Assembly (NCBI RefSeq): GCF_000284035.1
Contig: NC_016887.1
Coordinates: 1,860,001 to 1,924,000 of the forward strand
DNA: 64,000 nt
From: Nocardia cyriacigeorgica GUH-2
Lineage (GTDB): Bacteria; Actinomycetota; Actinomycetes; Mycobacteriales; Mycobacteriaceae
Reading direction: 5' to 3'
Shown here: in pieces, positions 1-8,456 of the stretch
Numbering within the stretch: position 1 is the stretch's first letter
Layout: the number at the start of each line of letters is the position of its first letter
Notes under the pieces: generated by a model
What the model saw: the letters and a program-made list of their open reading frames with translations, nothing else
Told to the model about the DNA's origin: nothing
Databases searched by the model: none
Translations under genes and position numbers: made by a program

Positions 1-239
1 GTATCGAGCCCTCCGAGGTGACGATCGAGAAGTCCTTCGTCGATGACCTGGACATCGACTCGCTGTCCATGGTCGAGATCGCAGTGCAGACCGAGGACAA
101 GTACGGCGTGAAGATCCCGGACGAGGATCTGGCCAGCCTGAAGACGGTCGGCGACGCCGTCTCCTACATCCAGAAGCTCGAGGCGGAGAACGCTGACGCC
201 GCCGCGGAGCTCAAGGCCAAGTTCGACAACGCCGAGTAG
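1..239 (+). CDS. acpM: Meromycolate extension acyl carrier protein AcpM (5' partial)
   Basis: This is the C-terminal part of the FAS-II acyl carrier protein that carries growing meromycolate chains on a 4'-phosphopantetheine arm. The frame is already open at the window edge and reads through G-I-E-P-S-E before the GTG at 18, so that GTG is an internal valine and the true start lies to the left. The phosphopantetheine site DSLSMVE is present and is surrounded by residues typical of mycobacterial AcpM ([21 protein letters not shown]). A charged Ala/Glu/Lys-rich tail follows, as in AcpM; ordinary bacterial ACPs lack it. The stop is 10 bp before kasA, so the two are probably one transcript. Confidence 0.95.
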   Translation, partial: IEPSEVTIEKSFVDDLDIDSLSMVEIAVQTEDKYGVKIPDEDLASLKTVGDAVSYIQKLEAENADAAAELKAKFDNAE

Positions 240-249
240 GGCCGACACC

Positions 250-1500
250 GTGACCACTCCTTCCACCTTGAACGGGAACTTCCCCAACGTCGTCGTTACG
301 AGCCTGGCGGCGACCACGTCGATCGCGGGCGACGTCGATGCGACGTGGAAGGGACTCCTCAACGGCGAGAGCGGCATCGACGTTCTCGAGGATTCCTTCG
401 TCGAGGAATACGACCTTCCGGTCCGCATCGGCGGTCACCTGAAGGTTTCGCCGGACACCCTGCTCAGCCGGGTCGAGATCCGGCGCATGGCCTACGTCGA
501 GCGGCTCGCGACCGTGCTCGGTCGCGAGGTCTGGCGCAACGCGGGCAGCCCCGAGGTCGATCCCGACCGGCTGGGTGTGGCCATCGGCACCGGGATCGGT
601 GGCGGTGACGCGCTCATCGATTCGGTGGACAAGCTGAAGAACGGTGGCTATCGCAAGATCTCGCCGCTGGCTGTTCAGATGGTCATGCCGAACGGCCCGT
701 CGGCCGTCGTCGGTCTCGAGCTGAAGGCCAGGGCGGGAGTGGTCACTCCGGTCTCGGCGTGCTCGTCGGGTTCGGAAGCCATCGCCAACGCGTGGCGGAT
801 GATCGCCATGGGCGATGCCGACATCGTCGTCACCGGTGGTGTCGAGGGCTACATCGACTCGGTGCCGATCGCCGCGTTCTCCATGATGCGTGCGATGAGC
901 ACCCGCAACGACGATCCGAAGGGCGCCTCGCGTCCCTTCGACAAGGATCGCGACGGGTTCGTCTTCGGTGAGGCCGGTGCGCTCATGGTCATCGAGACCG
1001 AAGAGCACGCCAAGGCGCGTGGGGCCACCATCCACGCTCGCCTGCTCGGCGCGGGCATCACCTCCGACGGCTTCCACCTGGTCGCGCCCGACCCCGAGGG
1101 CACCGGCGCCGCGCGCGCCATGACCAGGGCGATGCAGACCGCGGGTCTGTCCGCCAAGGACATCACCCACATCAACGCCCACGCGACTGCCACCCCGATC
1201 GGTGACACCGCGGAGGCGAAGGCCATCAACAAGGCCGTGGGCAACCACGCCTCGGTGTATGCGCCGAAATCAGCACTGGGTCACTCGATCGGCGCCGTCG
1301 GTGCCCTCGAGTCCGTGCTCACCGTACTCAGCATCCGGGACGGCATCGTCCCGCCGACGCTGAACCTGGAGAACCAGGATCCCGAGATCGACCTCGACGT
1401 GGTGAAGGGCGAAGCCCGCCGCCAGGAGATCGAGTACGCGATCAACAACTCCTTCGGTTTCGGTGGGCACAATGTCGCGCTCGCCTTCGGCCGGGCCTGA
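250..1500 (+). CDS. kasA: Beta-ketoacyl-ACP synthase KasA
   Basis: Condensing enzyme of FAS-II: it elongates acyl-AcpM with malonyl-AcpM during meromycolic acid synthesis. The protein is 416 residues, the same length as mycobacterial KasA. The catalytic triad falls at the same numbers as in that family: Cys171 (SACSSGSEA), His311 ([11 protein letters not shown]) and His345 ([10 protein letters not shown]), with Lys340 next to the last. The C-terminal [10 protein letters not shown] motif is intact. The start is GTG at 250, directly after acpM. It is followed by accD6 after a 125-bp gap containing a hairpin; a second synthase (KasB) normally found here in mycobacteria is absent. Confidence 0.96.
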   Translation: MTTPSTLNGNFPNVVVTSLAATTSIAGDVDATWKGLLNGESGIDVLEDSFVEEYDLPVRIGGHLKVSPDTLLSRVEIRRMAYVERLATVLGREVWRNAGSPEVDPDRLGVAIGTGIGGGDALIDSVDKLKNGGYRKISPLAVQMVMPNGPSAVVGLELKARAGVVTPVSACSSGSEAIANAWRMIAMGDADIVVTGGVEGYIDSVPIAAFSMMRAMSTRNDDPKGASRPFDKDRDGFVFGEAGALMVIETEEHAKARGATIHARLLGAGITSDGFHLVAPDPEGTGAARAMTRAMQTAGLSAKDITHINAHATATPIGDTAEAKAINKAVGNHASVYAPKSALGHSIGAVGALESVLTVLSIRDGIVPPTLNLENQDPEIDLDVVKGEARRQEIEYAINNSFGFGGHNVALAFGRA

Positions 1501-1528
1501 CCCAGACCCGTCCGACTGCTCGAACGAA

Positions 1529-1571
1529 CCCGGTGGGGGTTGGCCAACTGAATGGCTCGACCCCCGCCGGG
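1529..1571 (+). terminator. GC-rich hairpin between kasA and accD6
   Basis: CCCGGTGGGGGT at 1529-1540 pairs with ACCCCCGCCGGG at 1560-1571 (11 of 12 Watson-Crick pairs plus one G-T), enclosing a 19-nt loop. There is no U-tract. It could be a terminator or attenuator that separates acpM-kasA from accD6, or an mRNA-stabilising structure. Confidence 0.45.
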
Positions 1572-1625
1572 CCCTCGACATCCGCAGCTGCGATCGCGGC
1601 CGCCAATCATTGAGGAGAGAACGCG

Positions 1626-3059
1626 ATGACTATCTTGGCACCCGCGTATCAGCAGGACACCGCCACAGATCCGCGTGATCCGCTGGGCCGGCTCCAGCGA
1701 TTCTTCGATCCCGGCACCATTCTTCCCCTCCATCCGCGCGACAAGTCCGGCGTGCTGGCGGCGATCGGTGAGGTCGACGGTGTGCGCACCGTGGCCTACT
1801 GCTCGGATGCCACCGTTATGGGTGGCGCGATGGGTGTCGAGGGCTGCAAGCACATCGTCGACGCCATCGACACCGCCATCGACTCCGGGATCCCGGTGGT
1901 GGGCCTGTGGCATTCCGGTGGCGCCCGGCTGGCCGAGGGTGTCGAGGCCCTGCACGCGGTCGGCCTGGTGTTCGAGGCCATGGTCCGTGCCTCCGGTCTC
2001 GTGCCGCAGATCTCGGTGGTGCTCGGATTCGCCGCTGGTGGCGCCGCCTACGGGCCGGCGCTGACCGACATCGTGATCATGGCGCCGGAGGGCCGGGTCT
2101 TCGTGACCGGTCCGGACGTGGTGCGCAGCGTCACCGGTGAGCAGGTCGACATGGCCACCCTGGGCGGCCCGGAGACCCACGGCAAGAAGTCCGGTGTCAC
2201 CCACATCGTCGCCGACGACGAGGCCGACGCCCTGCACCGCGCCCGCAGGCTGGTGTCGATGTTCGCCGAACAGGGCGAATTCGATCTGGTCGCGGCCGAG
2301 CACGGCAATGTGGACCTCAAGGCGATGCTGCCGGAGTCGGCCAAGCGGGCCTACGACGTCAAGCCGCTGGTGCACGAGCTGCTCGACAATGTCGACGGCG
2401 AATCCAGCTTCGAGGAATTGCAGGGCGGCTACGCGCGCTCGATGGTGACCGGTCTGGGCCGCCTCGGCGGGCGCACCGTCGGTGTGCTGGCCAACAATCC
2501 GCTGCGGTTGGGTGGTTGCCTGAACTCCGAGAGCGCCGAGAAGGCGGCCCGGTTCGTGCGGTTGTGCGATGCGTTCGGGATCCCGCTGGTCGTCATCACC
2601 GATGTTCCCGGCTACCTGCCCGGCGTCAGCCAGGAGTGGGAGGGCGTGGTGCGCCGCGGCGCCAAACTGCTGCACGCCTTCGCCGAGGCCCGCGTCCCGC
2701 GCGTCACCCTGGTGACCCGCAAGATCTACGGCGGCGCCTACATCGCCATGAACGCCCGCGCGCTCGGCGCGACCGCCGTGTACGCATGGCCGGGCTCCGA
2801 GGTGGCCGTGATGGGCGCCAAGGCCGCGGTCGGCATTCTGCACAAGAAGGCCCTGGCCGCCGCGCCGGAGGAGGAGCGCGAGGCGCTGCACGAACGGCTG
2901 ACCGCCGAGCACGAGGCCATCGCCGGTGGTGTGGAGCGTGCGCTGGCGATCGGTGTGGTGGACGAGGTGATCGACCCGGCCAAGACCCGCAGCATCATCG
3001 CCGCCGCGCTGGCCGCCGCGCCGGCGCGCAAGAGCCATCACAAGAACATTCCGCTGTGA
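1626..3059 (+). CDS. accD6: Acyl-CoA carboxylase carboxyltransferase beta subunit AccD6
   Basis: Carboxyltransferase subunit that moves the carboxyl group from carboxybiotin to acetyl-/propionyl-CoA, supplying malonyl-CoA to FAS. It is 477 residues, close to the ~473 of M. tuberculosis AccD6, and of the crotonase-fold type with N- and C-domains. Oxyanion and substrate-binding glycines are visible in the N-domain (GFAAGGAAYGPALTD) and C-domain (TRKIYGGAYIAM). It needs a biotinylated alpha subunit (AccA3-type), which is not in this window. A GAGGAGAG Shine-Dalgarno sequence precedes the ATG at 1626. Its position behind kasA is the mycobacterial arrangement. Confidence 0.93.
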   Translation: MTILAPAYQQDTATDPRDPLGRLQRFFDPGTILPLHPRDKSGVLAAIGEVDGVRTVAYCSDATVMGGAMGVEGCKHIVDAIDTAIDSGIPVVGLWHSGGARLAEGVEALHAVGLVFEAMVRASGLVPQISVVLGFAAGGAAYGPALTDIVIMAPEGRVFVTGPDVVRSVTGEQVDMATLGGPETHGKKSGVTHIVADDEADALHRARRLVSMFAEQGEFDLVAAEHGNVDLKAMLPESAKRAYDVKPLVHELLDNVDGESSFEELQGGYARSMVTGLGRLGGRTVGVLANNPLRLGGCLNSESAEKAARFVRLCDAFGIPLVVITDVPGYLPGVSQEWEGVVRRGAKLLHAFAEARVPRVTLVTRKIYGGAYIAMNARALGATAVYAWPGSEVAVMGAKAAVGILHKKALAAAPEEEREALHERLTAEHEAIAGGVERALAIGVVDEVIDPAKTRSIIAAALAAAPARKSHHKNIPL

Positions 3060-3085
3060 TCGGCTGACACGATTCGATAGACCAC

Positions 3086-3117
3086 GAACAGGCCCCGGAG
3101 CGATCCGGTGCCTGTTC
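3086..3117. terminator. Bidirectional hairpin terminator after accD6
   Basis: GAACAGGCCCCGG (3086-3098) and CCGGTGCCTGTTC (3105-3117) form a 13-bp stem with one mismatch around a 6-nt loop. It sits between the convergent ends of accD6 (3059) and the TetR gene (3125) and can serve both. Confidence 0.7.
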
Positions 3118-3124
3118 GCGTCTG

Positions 3125-3748
3125 TCAGCTGCTCGGGCGGACGCCGATCATGGGCAGCAGGGTGCGGCGGGAGAATGCGCGGGCGGCGTCTTCGTCGTCG
3201 AGGGGGATGAGCCCGTCGGGGGTCAGGGCGAGGGACTGGGCCAGTCGCGCCATGATCTCGGCGACCAGGTCGGCGTCGAAATCGGCGTCGGCGTCGGCAT
3301 CGCGCAGTTCGCGGAGCTTGCCGGCCAGATAGCCGCGGCCGACGGCCAGGACCGGGCCGGCCTCGGTGGTGAGCCGGGGCAGGATCAGTTCCGGTTCGGT
3401 GCGCAACAGTCGGCGGAGTAGTTCGTTGCGGGCGATGGCGGCGATGAAGGCGACGAAGATCTCCACCAGCTGGTTCTCGGTGCCCTCGACGGTGCGCACG
3501 CGGGCGTCGATATCGGCGACGAAGCGTTGCGCCTCACGCACACTCACCGCTTCGACCAGATCGTTCTTCGATTCGAAACGGCGGTAGAGGGTGGCGGGGC
3601 TGATCCCGGCGCGACGGGCGATCTCACCCATGCTGGTGCGCTTGATCCCGAAATCCAGGAACGCCGACAGCGCGCTCTCCAGCAGCTTTTCGCTGTCGGC
3701 GGCCGGCTTGTCGAGTATGCGCTGCAAGATGGGCGGGACGGTCGGCAT
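3125..3748 (-). CDS. TetR/AcrR family transcriptional regulator
   Basis: A 207-residue one-component regulator. The N-terminal helix-turn-helix covers about residues 20-65 (FGIKRTSMGEIARRAGISPATLYRRF, shown here only in part: RRAGISPATLYRRF is the recognition helix region). The C-terminal ligand/dimer domain is all-helical, with an acidic ADADADFDAD stretch. The ATG at 3748 has GGAG seven bases upstream; a longer in-frame start at 3811 adds 21 Arg-rich residues and is less likely. It faces accD6 tail to tail, so nothing in the layout identifies its target genes. The ligand is unknown. Confidence 0.85.
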   Translation of the reverse strand: MPTVPPILQRILDKPAADSEKLLESALSAFLDFGIKRTSMGEIARRAGISPATLYRRFESKNDLVEAVSVREAQRFVADIDARVRTVEGTENQLVEIFVAFIAAIARNELLRRLLRTEPELILPRLTTEAGPVLAVGRGYLAGKLRELRDADADADFDADLVAEIMARLAQSLALTPDGLIPLDDEDAARAFSRRTLLPMIGVRPSS

Positions 3749-3840
3749 CGAGACTCCACGGGGACGGCGCACGGCATCACGGCCGTCGCGGCGGTGCGTT
3801 CGTTGCCGCAATTATGCGCCGGTCCCCGCACCCGCGTGCG

Positions 3841-4026
3841 TCACTGCCGGGGCAGGTCGAATTCGGCCATTTCCTTTTCGATCGCGTTGGCCGCGAAATC
3901 CACCCCGCTGGAACGTAATTCGTGCACGCGACGCTGGAGCGCCTCGATACCACCCGGTTGGGCCGCGATATCGGCCACACTGATCCGCCCCTTAGGCCGG
4001 TGCATACTGGACTGCTTGTACGCCAC
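3841..4026 (-). CDS. Conserved small protein (61 aa)
   Basis: Small basic/amphipathic protein of 61 residues. I do not recognise a named family. The GTG start at 4026 was chosen because a strong AGGAGG lies 7 nt upstream; longer upstream frames lack this. The sequence contains HRPKGRISVADIAAQPGGIEAL followed by a predicted helix with alternating charges (RRVHELRSSGVDF, ending EKEMAEFDLPRQ), which looks like a short helical binding protein. A TAGCAT -10-like box lies at 4149-4154 on the same strand, implying a leader of about 115 nt. It is flanked by the TetR gene and the carbonic-anhydrase-like gene, all on the minus strand, but the gaps argue for separate transcription. Confidence 0.6.
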   Translation of the reverse strand: MAYKQSSMHRPKGRISVADIAAQPGGIEALQRRVHELRSSGVDFAANAIEKEMAEFDLPRQ

Positions 4027-4194
4027 GGACTTACCTCCTGCTCGCCAGCGCGCCGTCACCACGCGGGCTCGCCTGAGCACCGGGAACCGAAACGGTGGGT
4101 CGGTCGGAGTCGGCGGGAGAGCCCGATCAGGCGGGCGCGCTGCCAAAAATGCTAGCAGCGGATCCTACTGGACGCTTGATCAGTGTGGCGGGTA

Positions 4195-4710
4195 TCACAG
4201 CACCTTGGCGTTGCGGTGCGTCCCAGTGTGGTGCAGGTAGGCGAGCGCATTCAGGCGAATGCCATTCTGCTGATCTTCGGTCAGCTCGCGCCGCACCTTG
4301 CCCGGCACGCCGGCGACCAGCGAACCCGGCGGAATCTGCGCGCCCTCGGGGATCAGCGCATTGGCCGCGATCAGGCTGCCCGCCCCGATGACGGCGCCGT
4401 TGAGCACCGTGGCACCCATGCCGATCAGGACGTCGTCTTCCACGGTGCAGCCGTGCAGGATCGCGTTGTGCCCCACCGAAACTCCGCTGCCGACGACCAC
4501 CGGGAAACCGGGATCGGTGTGCACCGCGCAACCGTCCTGGATATTGCTGCGCTCGCCGATGGTGATCTGCTCGCCGTCGCCGCGCAGCACCGCGTTGTAC
4601 CAGATGCTGGCTTCGGCCGCGATGCGGACGCGGCCGATCAGCGTGGCGTTCACCGCGATGAAGGCGGTTTCGTCGACCTCGGGGGCGATCCCGTCGATTT
4701 CAATCCTCAT
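4195..4710 (-). CDS. Gamma-carbonic-anhydrase-like hexapeptide-repeat protein
   Basis: A 171-residue left-handed beta-helix protein of the gamma-CA/PaaY/YrdA group. Hexapeptide repeats run from about residue 15 to 140. The three zinc-ligand histidines of the family can be placed at His64 (AVHTDPG), His81 and His86 (GHNAILHGCTV), so metal binding is likely. Family members are often annotated as carbonic anhydrase or acyltransferase, and activity differs between them, so the reaction is not certain. A C-terminal helix (ELTEDQQNGIRLNALAYL) follows the helix core as usual. It is divergent from ald with a 190-bp gap. Confidence 0.88.
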   Translation of the reverse strand: MRIEIDGIAPEVDETAFIAVNATLIGRVRIAAEASIWYNAVLRGDGEQITIGERSNIQDGCAVHTDPGFPVVVGSGVSVGHNAILHGCTVEDDVLIGMGATVLNGAVIGAGSLIAANALIPEGAQIPPGSLVAGVPGKVRRELTEDQQNGIRLNALAYLHHTGTHRNAKVL

Positions 4711-4900
4711 GGGGAGGAACTTAGCGGGTCGCGGCCGGGGCCGGGCCGGGCCGTCCGGGCGGATCGCAGCGATGCACCGGCCCCGCGCAGCTGGGCGACA
4801 TGATCAGAATCGGAGGCCGGCACGCGCCCGGTTGCCAGCAGGTTGCGACATCGGCGCCGGCTTCATGGCAACGGCGGTCCGGTTGGGCCACGATGGCTGT

Positions 4901-6016
4901 ATGAGGATCGGTGTGCCGGGGGAGGTCAAGGAGCAGGAGTTCCGGGTGGCCCTGACGCCTGCGGGCGCCGCGGACCTCACCGGGCGCGACCACGAGGTGC
5001 TGGTGCAGGCCGGGGCCGGGGAGGGATCGGGTTTTCCCGACGCCGACTACGCGAAGGCCGGTGCCCGGCTGGTGCCCGACGCGGACGAGGTGTGGGCGTC
5101 GTCGGAGCTGGTGCTGAAGGTGAAGGAGCCGATCGCGCCGGAATATCACCGGCTGCGGGAGGGGCAGGTGCTGTTCACCTACCTGCATCTGGCGGCTTCA
5201 CGCGAATGCACCGACGCGATCCTGCGCTCGGGGATTACCGCCATCGCCTACGAGACCGTGCGCGCCGCCGACGGCACGCTGCCGTTGCTCGCGCCGATGA
5301 GTGAGGTCGCGGGCAGGCTGGCCACCCAGGTCGGGGCCTATCACCTGATGGCACCGCTGGGTGGTGCGGGGGTATTGCTGGGCGGTGTGCCCGGGGTCCG
5401 GCCCGCGGACGTGGTGGTGCTCGGGGGCGGGGTGGCGGGCACCAACGCGGCGACGATCGCGGTCGGTATGGGTGCGAAGGTCAGCGTGCTCGACACCAAT
5501 CTGCACCGCCTGCGGGAGCTGGACGCCCGCTTCGACGGCCGGTTGAGCACCATCGCGTCCAATGCCGCCGAGGTCGAACGCGCCGTCCTCGCCGCCGATC
5601 TGGTGATCGGTTCGGTGCTGGTGCCGGGTGCCCGGGCGCCGAAGCTGGTGTCGCGCGAGCTGGTCGCGGGCATGCGGCCCGGTTCGGTCCTGATCGACGT
5701 CGCCATCGATCAGGGCGGCTGCTTCGCCGGTTCGCGTCCCACCACGCATGCGAATCCGACCTTCCGGGTGGCGAATTCGCTGTACTACTGCGTCGCGAAC
5801 ATGCCGGGCGCGGTCCCGCACACCGCCACCGTCGCCCTCACCAACGCGACGTTGCCCTATATTCGTGCCATCGCCGCGAACGGCTGGCAGGCCGCCTGCG
5901 CCGCCGACCCGGGGCTGGCCCATGGGCTCACCGCTGATGCCGGGCGGCTGCTGTCGCCGGAAGTCGCGGCGGCACACGGGTATTCGACTGTTCGCCGAGT
6001 GGGGCTCGCGGGCTGA
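4901..6016 (+). CDS. ald: Alanine dehydrogenase
   Basis: Catalyses reversible NAD-dependent oxidative deamination of L-alanine to pyruvate and ammonium. The ATG at 4901 gives 371 residues, exactly the M. tuberculosis Ald length; an in-frame upstream extension is a long chance reading frame. Catalytic and substrate residues sit at the expected numbers: Arg15 (EQEFRVALTP), Lys75 (LKVKEP) and His96 (TYLHLA). The Rossmann NAD-binding motif is VVLGGGVAGTNAA near residue 170. The C-terminal half contains the conserved DQGGCF and YYCVANMPGAVPHTAT segments. It is monocistronic by layout and convergent with the sigma-factor gene. Confidence 0.96.
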   Translation: MRIGVPGEVKEQEFRVALTPAGAADLTGRDHEVLVQAGAGEGSGFPDADYAKAGARLVPDADEVWASSELVLKVKEPIAPEYHRLREGQVLFTYLHLAASRECTDAILRSGITAIAYETVRAADGTLPLLAPMSEVAGRLATQVGAYHLMAPLGGAGVLLGGVPGVRPADVVVLGGGVAGTNAATIAVGMGAKVSVLDTNLHRLRELDARFDGRLSTIASNAAEVERAVLAADLVIGSVLVPGARAPKLVSRELVAGMRPGSVLIDVAIDQGGCFAGSRPTTHANPTFRVANSLYYCVANMPGAVPHTATVALTNATLPYIRAIAANGWQAACAADPGLAHGLTADAGRLLSPEVAAAHGYSTVRRVGLAG

Positions 6017-6046
6017 ACCTGTCCGTTCGGGTTGTCGGCCCGCGAG
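6005..6046. terminator. Hairpin between convergent ald and sigma-factor gene
   Basis: CTCGCGGGC (6005-6013, overlapping the last ald codons) pairs with GCCCGCGAG (6038-6046), a perfect 9-bp stem with a 24-nt loop. A second small hairpin CGGGGC-TT-GCCCCG follows at 6060-6073. No U-tract is present. Confidence 0.45.
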
Positions 6047-6080
6047 CGCTGCGATGTGCCGGGGCTTGCCCCGCGCTGTC

Positions 6081-7040
6081 TCAGTCCGTCGCCTGCAGAT
6101 CATTCCCGGATGCGGGAAGGAACCAGGGCTCGCCCGAGTCCGGGACGTCGTGCAGCTTGTCCGGGTTGCGGATGACGTCGATCGCGGTGATGCGGCCGGC
6201 GTCGACGGTGAAGGAGAACACGCCGGTGTGCGTGCCGTCGAAGACCACCAGGCCGGGGCGGCCGTTGACGAGCACCATGCGGCCCCACGAGCGCGCCGAG
6301 GGCGAGCTGTACCAGCCGAGCAGCAGCTTGGCGATGAGTTCGGCGCCGGTGACCGGCTTGCGCACGGCGGGCACCTTGCCGCCGCCGTCGGCGGTCAGGG
6401 TGACGCCGGTGTCGAGCACGCCGAGCAGCGCGCTCATATCGCCCGAGCGCCAGGCCAGAGCGAAGGCCGACACCACTTTCTCGTGCTCGTCCGGTGAGGC
6501 GGGGAAGCGCGGTGTGCCGTCCTCGACGCGTTTGCGGGCGCGGGAGGCGAGCTGGCGCACCGCCGCCGGGGTGCGGCCGACCACCTCGGCGACTTCGGGG
6601 CCGGTCATGCCGAACACGTCCTGCAGGACGAAGGCGGTGCGTTCGGCGGGCGACAGCGATTCCAGCACCACCAGCAGTGCCATGGTGACGCGTTCGTCCT
6701 GGCTGATCTTGTCGGCCGGATCGTCCCAGTCCACCACGGTCGGTTCGGGCAGCCATTCGCCGACGTACTGCTCGCGCCGCACCCGCGCCGAACCCAGGTA
6801 ATCCAGGGCCAGCCGGCCGGTCACGGTGCTCAGCCAGGCGCGCAGGTTCTCGATCTCGGCGACGTCGCCGGATTCGTGCTGCCGCTGCAACCGCAGCCAC
6901 GCCTCCTGCACCACGTCCTCGGCGTCGGTGATGCTGCCGAGCGTGCTGTAGGCGAGGCGGCGCAGATAGGGCCGATGTTCCTCGAAACGCCGGGCCAGTT
7001 CGGCCTGATCGATGCGCTCGCCGCGGTTGTCGATACTCAC
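6081..7040 (-). CDS. sigJ: ECF RNA polymerase sigma factor, SigJ/ECF41 type with SnoaL-like C-terminal domain
   Basis: A 319-residue extracytoplasmic-function sigma factor. Region 2 covers about residues 20-85 (YSTLGSITDAEDVVQEAWLR) and region 4 about 120-175 (PAERTAFVLQDVFG, then EVVGRTPAAVRQLASRARKR). A C-terminal SnoaL-like domain (about 195-310) carries the NGRPG motif; the inter-domain linker has the WLPEP motif typical of the ECF41/SigJ group. In that group the C-terminal extension acts in place of an anti-sigma factor. The GTG start at 7040 was chosen because conserved sequence begins there. The carboxymuconolactone-decarboxylase or oxidoreductase partner usually next to ECF41 genes is not present. 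Confidence 0.88.
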   Translation of the reverse strand: MSIDNRGERIDQAELARRFEEHRPYLRRLAYSTLGSITDAEDVVQEAWLRLQRQHESGDVAEIENLRAWLSTVTGRLALDYLGSARVRREQYVGEWLPEPTVVDWDDPADKISQDERVTMALLVVLESLSPAERTAFVLQDVFGMTGPEVAEVVGRTPAAVRQLASRARKRVEDGTPRFPASPDEHEKVVSAFALAWRSGDMSALLGVLDTGVTLTADGGGKVPAVRKPVTGAELIAKLLLGWYSSPSARSWGRMVLVNGRPGLVVFDGTHTGVFSFTVDAGRITAIDVIRNPDKLHDVPDSGEPWFLPASGNDLQATD

Positions 7041-7464
7041 TGCGTTCCCGTTCTGGTCTGCGGCCCGGGTGCCGGGCGGTTGGAGTTCCTGTCGTCGTGG
7101 TGACGACGCGGGCCGGTCGAGTGTGACATCCGCCCGGCACGGCATTGGCCTACAGCGTTGCTGGTGCGCGATTTCTTCCGCGGACCGCGAGAACCCGCCG
7201 AATCTTCTCCTCGAGCGGTTCGGCCGACCGCGACGCCGTCCCCGCCCACCTGGCCGAGGCTGCCTGGACCCGCCGCCGGCACCACGGCTTCCGCACCGCA
7301 ACGGTGCGCGGTCCTCGGCCGGTTCGCCGGCAGCTGCCGATCGCCGAAGCGTCGCTGTTGCGGGTGGAGCGGATCTGTGGGGTGAGACCTCCGCCGGTGG
7401 CGCACGGGAAGGTCGCTGGTCCGGCGTTGTTGCGCGCAGCGACGGGGTCGGTGGTCCGGGCGGT

Positions 7465-7485
7465 GTGACCTGGTGGATCGGTCAC
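7465..7485. promoter_or_regulatory. GTGACC-N9-GGTCAC dyad upstream of cobD
   Basis: Perfect 6-bp arms (7465-7470 and 7480-7485) separated by 9 bp. The right arm overlaps the expected -35 position of the cobD promoter whose -10 is TAGGGT at 7499-7504, so it is placed like a repressor operator. The binding protein is unknown. Confidence 0.35.
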
Positions 7486-7498
7486 CGGTCGCGCTGGT

Positions 7499-7504
7499 TA
7501 GGGT
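7499..7504 (+). promoter_or_regulatory. -10 element for leaderless cobD transcript
   Basis: TAGGGT fits TANNNT and lies 6 nt before the GTG start at 7511; no Shine-Dalgarno sequence is present, so transcription probably begins at or next to the start codon. Confidence 0.5.
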
Positions 7505-7510
7505 CGCGGG

Positions 7511-8437
7511 GTGCGTAGGGCTGGGTCGAGGGCGGCGGGGTTGCTGCTGGGGTTCGCGTTGGACCGGGTGTTCGGCGATCCACGGCGCTGGCATCCGGTG
7601 GCCGGATTCGGTTCGGCGGCACTGGCGTTGGAGTCGGTGACGTACGCGGATCGGCGGGCCGCCGGGGTGGTGCACGAAGCGGTGCTCGTCGGCGCGGTGA
7701 CGGGGGCGGGTGTGGCGCTGGGGCGTGGGGGAGTGCTCACGACGGCGCTGGCGACGTGGACGGTGCTCGGCGGTCGCAGCCTGGCGCGGACGGGGCAGCA
7801 GCTGGCCGAACGGCTGGAGTCCGGCGATATCGCGGGTGCGCGGGCGCTGCTGCCGTCGCTGTGCGGCCGTGACCCCGAAGTACTCGACGCGGACGGACTC
7901 GCCCGCGCCGCGCTGGAATCGATCGCGGAGAACACCTCCGACGCGACCGTCGCGCCGCTGTTCTGGGGTGCCGTGGCCGGCGTGCCCGGGCTACTCGGCT
8001 ACCGCGCGATCAACACTCTCGACGCGATGATCGGCTACCGCAACGACCGCTACCACCGCTTCGGCTGGGCCGCCGCCCGCACCGACGACCTCGCCAACCT
8101 CGCCCCCGCCCGCCTCACCGGCCTGCTCACCGTGGCGCTCGCACCGCTGATCGGCGGGCAGCCCGCGCGGTCCTGGCGGGCGTGGCGCCGGGACGCGGCC
8201 GGTCATCCCAGCCCGAACGCGGGCGTGGTGGAAGCGTCGATGGCGGGCGCGCTCGGCGTCCGACTCGGCGGAGCCACCCAGTACCGGCACGGCACCGAGA
8301 TGCGGCCTGTGCTCGGCGACGGCCCGGCGCCCACCGTGCCCGATCTACGCCGGGCGGTCCGAATGTCGGAGGCGGTGCAGCTGGCCGCGGTGCTCGTTCT
8401 CGCCGGCGTTTCGGTGATCCGTCCGCGGTGGCGGTGA
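7511..8437 (+). CDS. cobD: Adenosylcobinamide-phosphate synthase (CobD/CbiB)
   Basis: Integral membrane enzyme that attaches the aminopropanol (phosphate) side chain to adenosylcobyric acid in vitamin B12 biosynthesis. It is 308 residues and begins with the family signature GFALDRVFGDPRRWHPV. Further CbiB signatures are ESIAENTSDATVAPLFW, GYRAINTLDAMIGYRND and DDLANLAPARLTG, all intact. Several hydrophobic segments fit a membrane protein. The GTG start at 7511 follows a TAGGGT -10 box by 6 nt. It is not co-directional with cobC here, but both belong to the same B12 branch as in the M. tuberculosis Rv2231c-Rv2236c region. Confidence 0.94.
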   Translation: MRRAGSRAAGLLLGFALDRVFGDPRRWHPVAGFGSAALALESVTYADRRAAGVVHEAVLVGAVTGAGVALGRGGVLTTALATWTVLGGRSLARTGQQLAERLESGDIAGARALLPSLCGRDPEVLDADGLARAALESIAENTSDATVAPLFWGAVAGVPGLLGYRAINTLDAMIGYRNDRYHRFGWAAARTDDLANLAPARLTGLLTVALAPLIGGQPARSWRAWRRDAAGHPSPNAGVVEASMAGALGVRLGGATQYRHGTEMRPVLGDGPAPTVPDLRRAVRMSEAVQLAAVLVLAGVSVIRPRWR

Positions 8438-8456
8438 GCGCCGAAGCGGGCGGAGC

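Larger units (their letters stand above)
7041..7510. other. Intergenic region of about 470 bp without a convincing gene
   Basis: Between the divergent sigma-factor gene and cobD. Several overlapping frames are open on both strands, but their translations are Arg/Pro/Ala-rich, match no family I know, and lack ribosome-binding sites. I looked for a cobalamin riboswitch because cobD follows and found no recognisable B12-box. The only structured element is the dyad at 7465-7485. Confidence 0.6.

Noticed and set aside
1281..3041. Long antisense frame across accD6
   Set aside because: Same mirror effect; no homology signal and no ribosome-binding site. AccD6 on the plus strand is certain.
7145..7468. 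107-codon frame upstream of cobD
   Set aside because: Arg/Pro/Ser-rich, no ribosome site, no family, and it overlaps other equally good frames on both strands.
7041..7510. Cobalamin riboswitch before cobD
   Set aside because: No B12-box core or matching helices found; the promoter appears leaderless, leaving no room for one in the leader.
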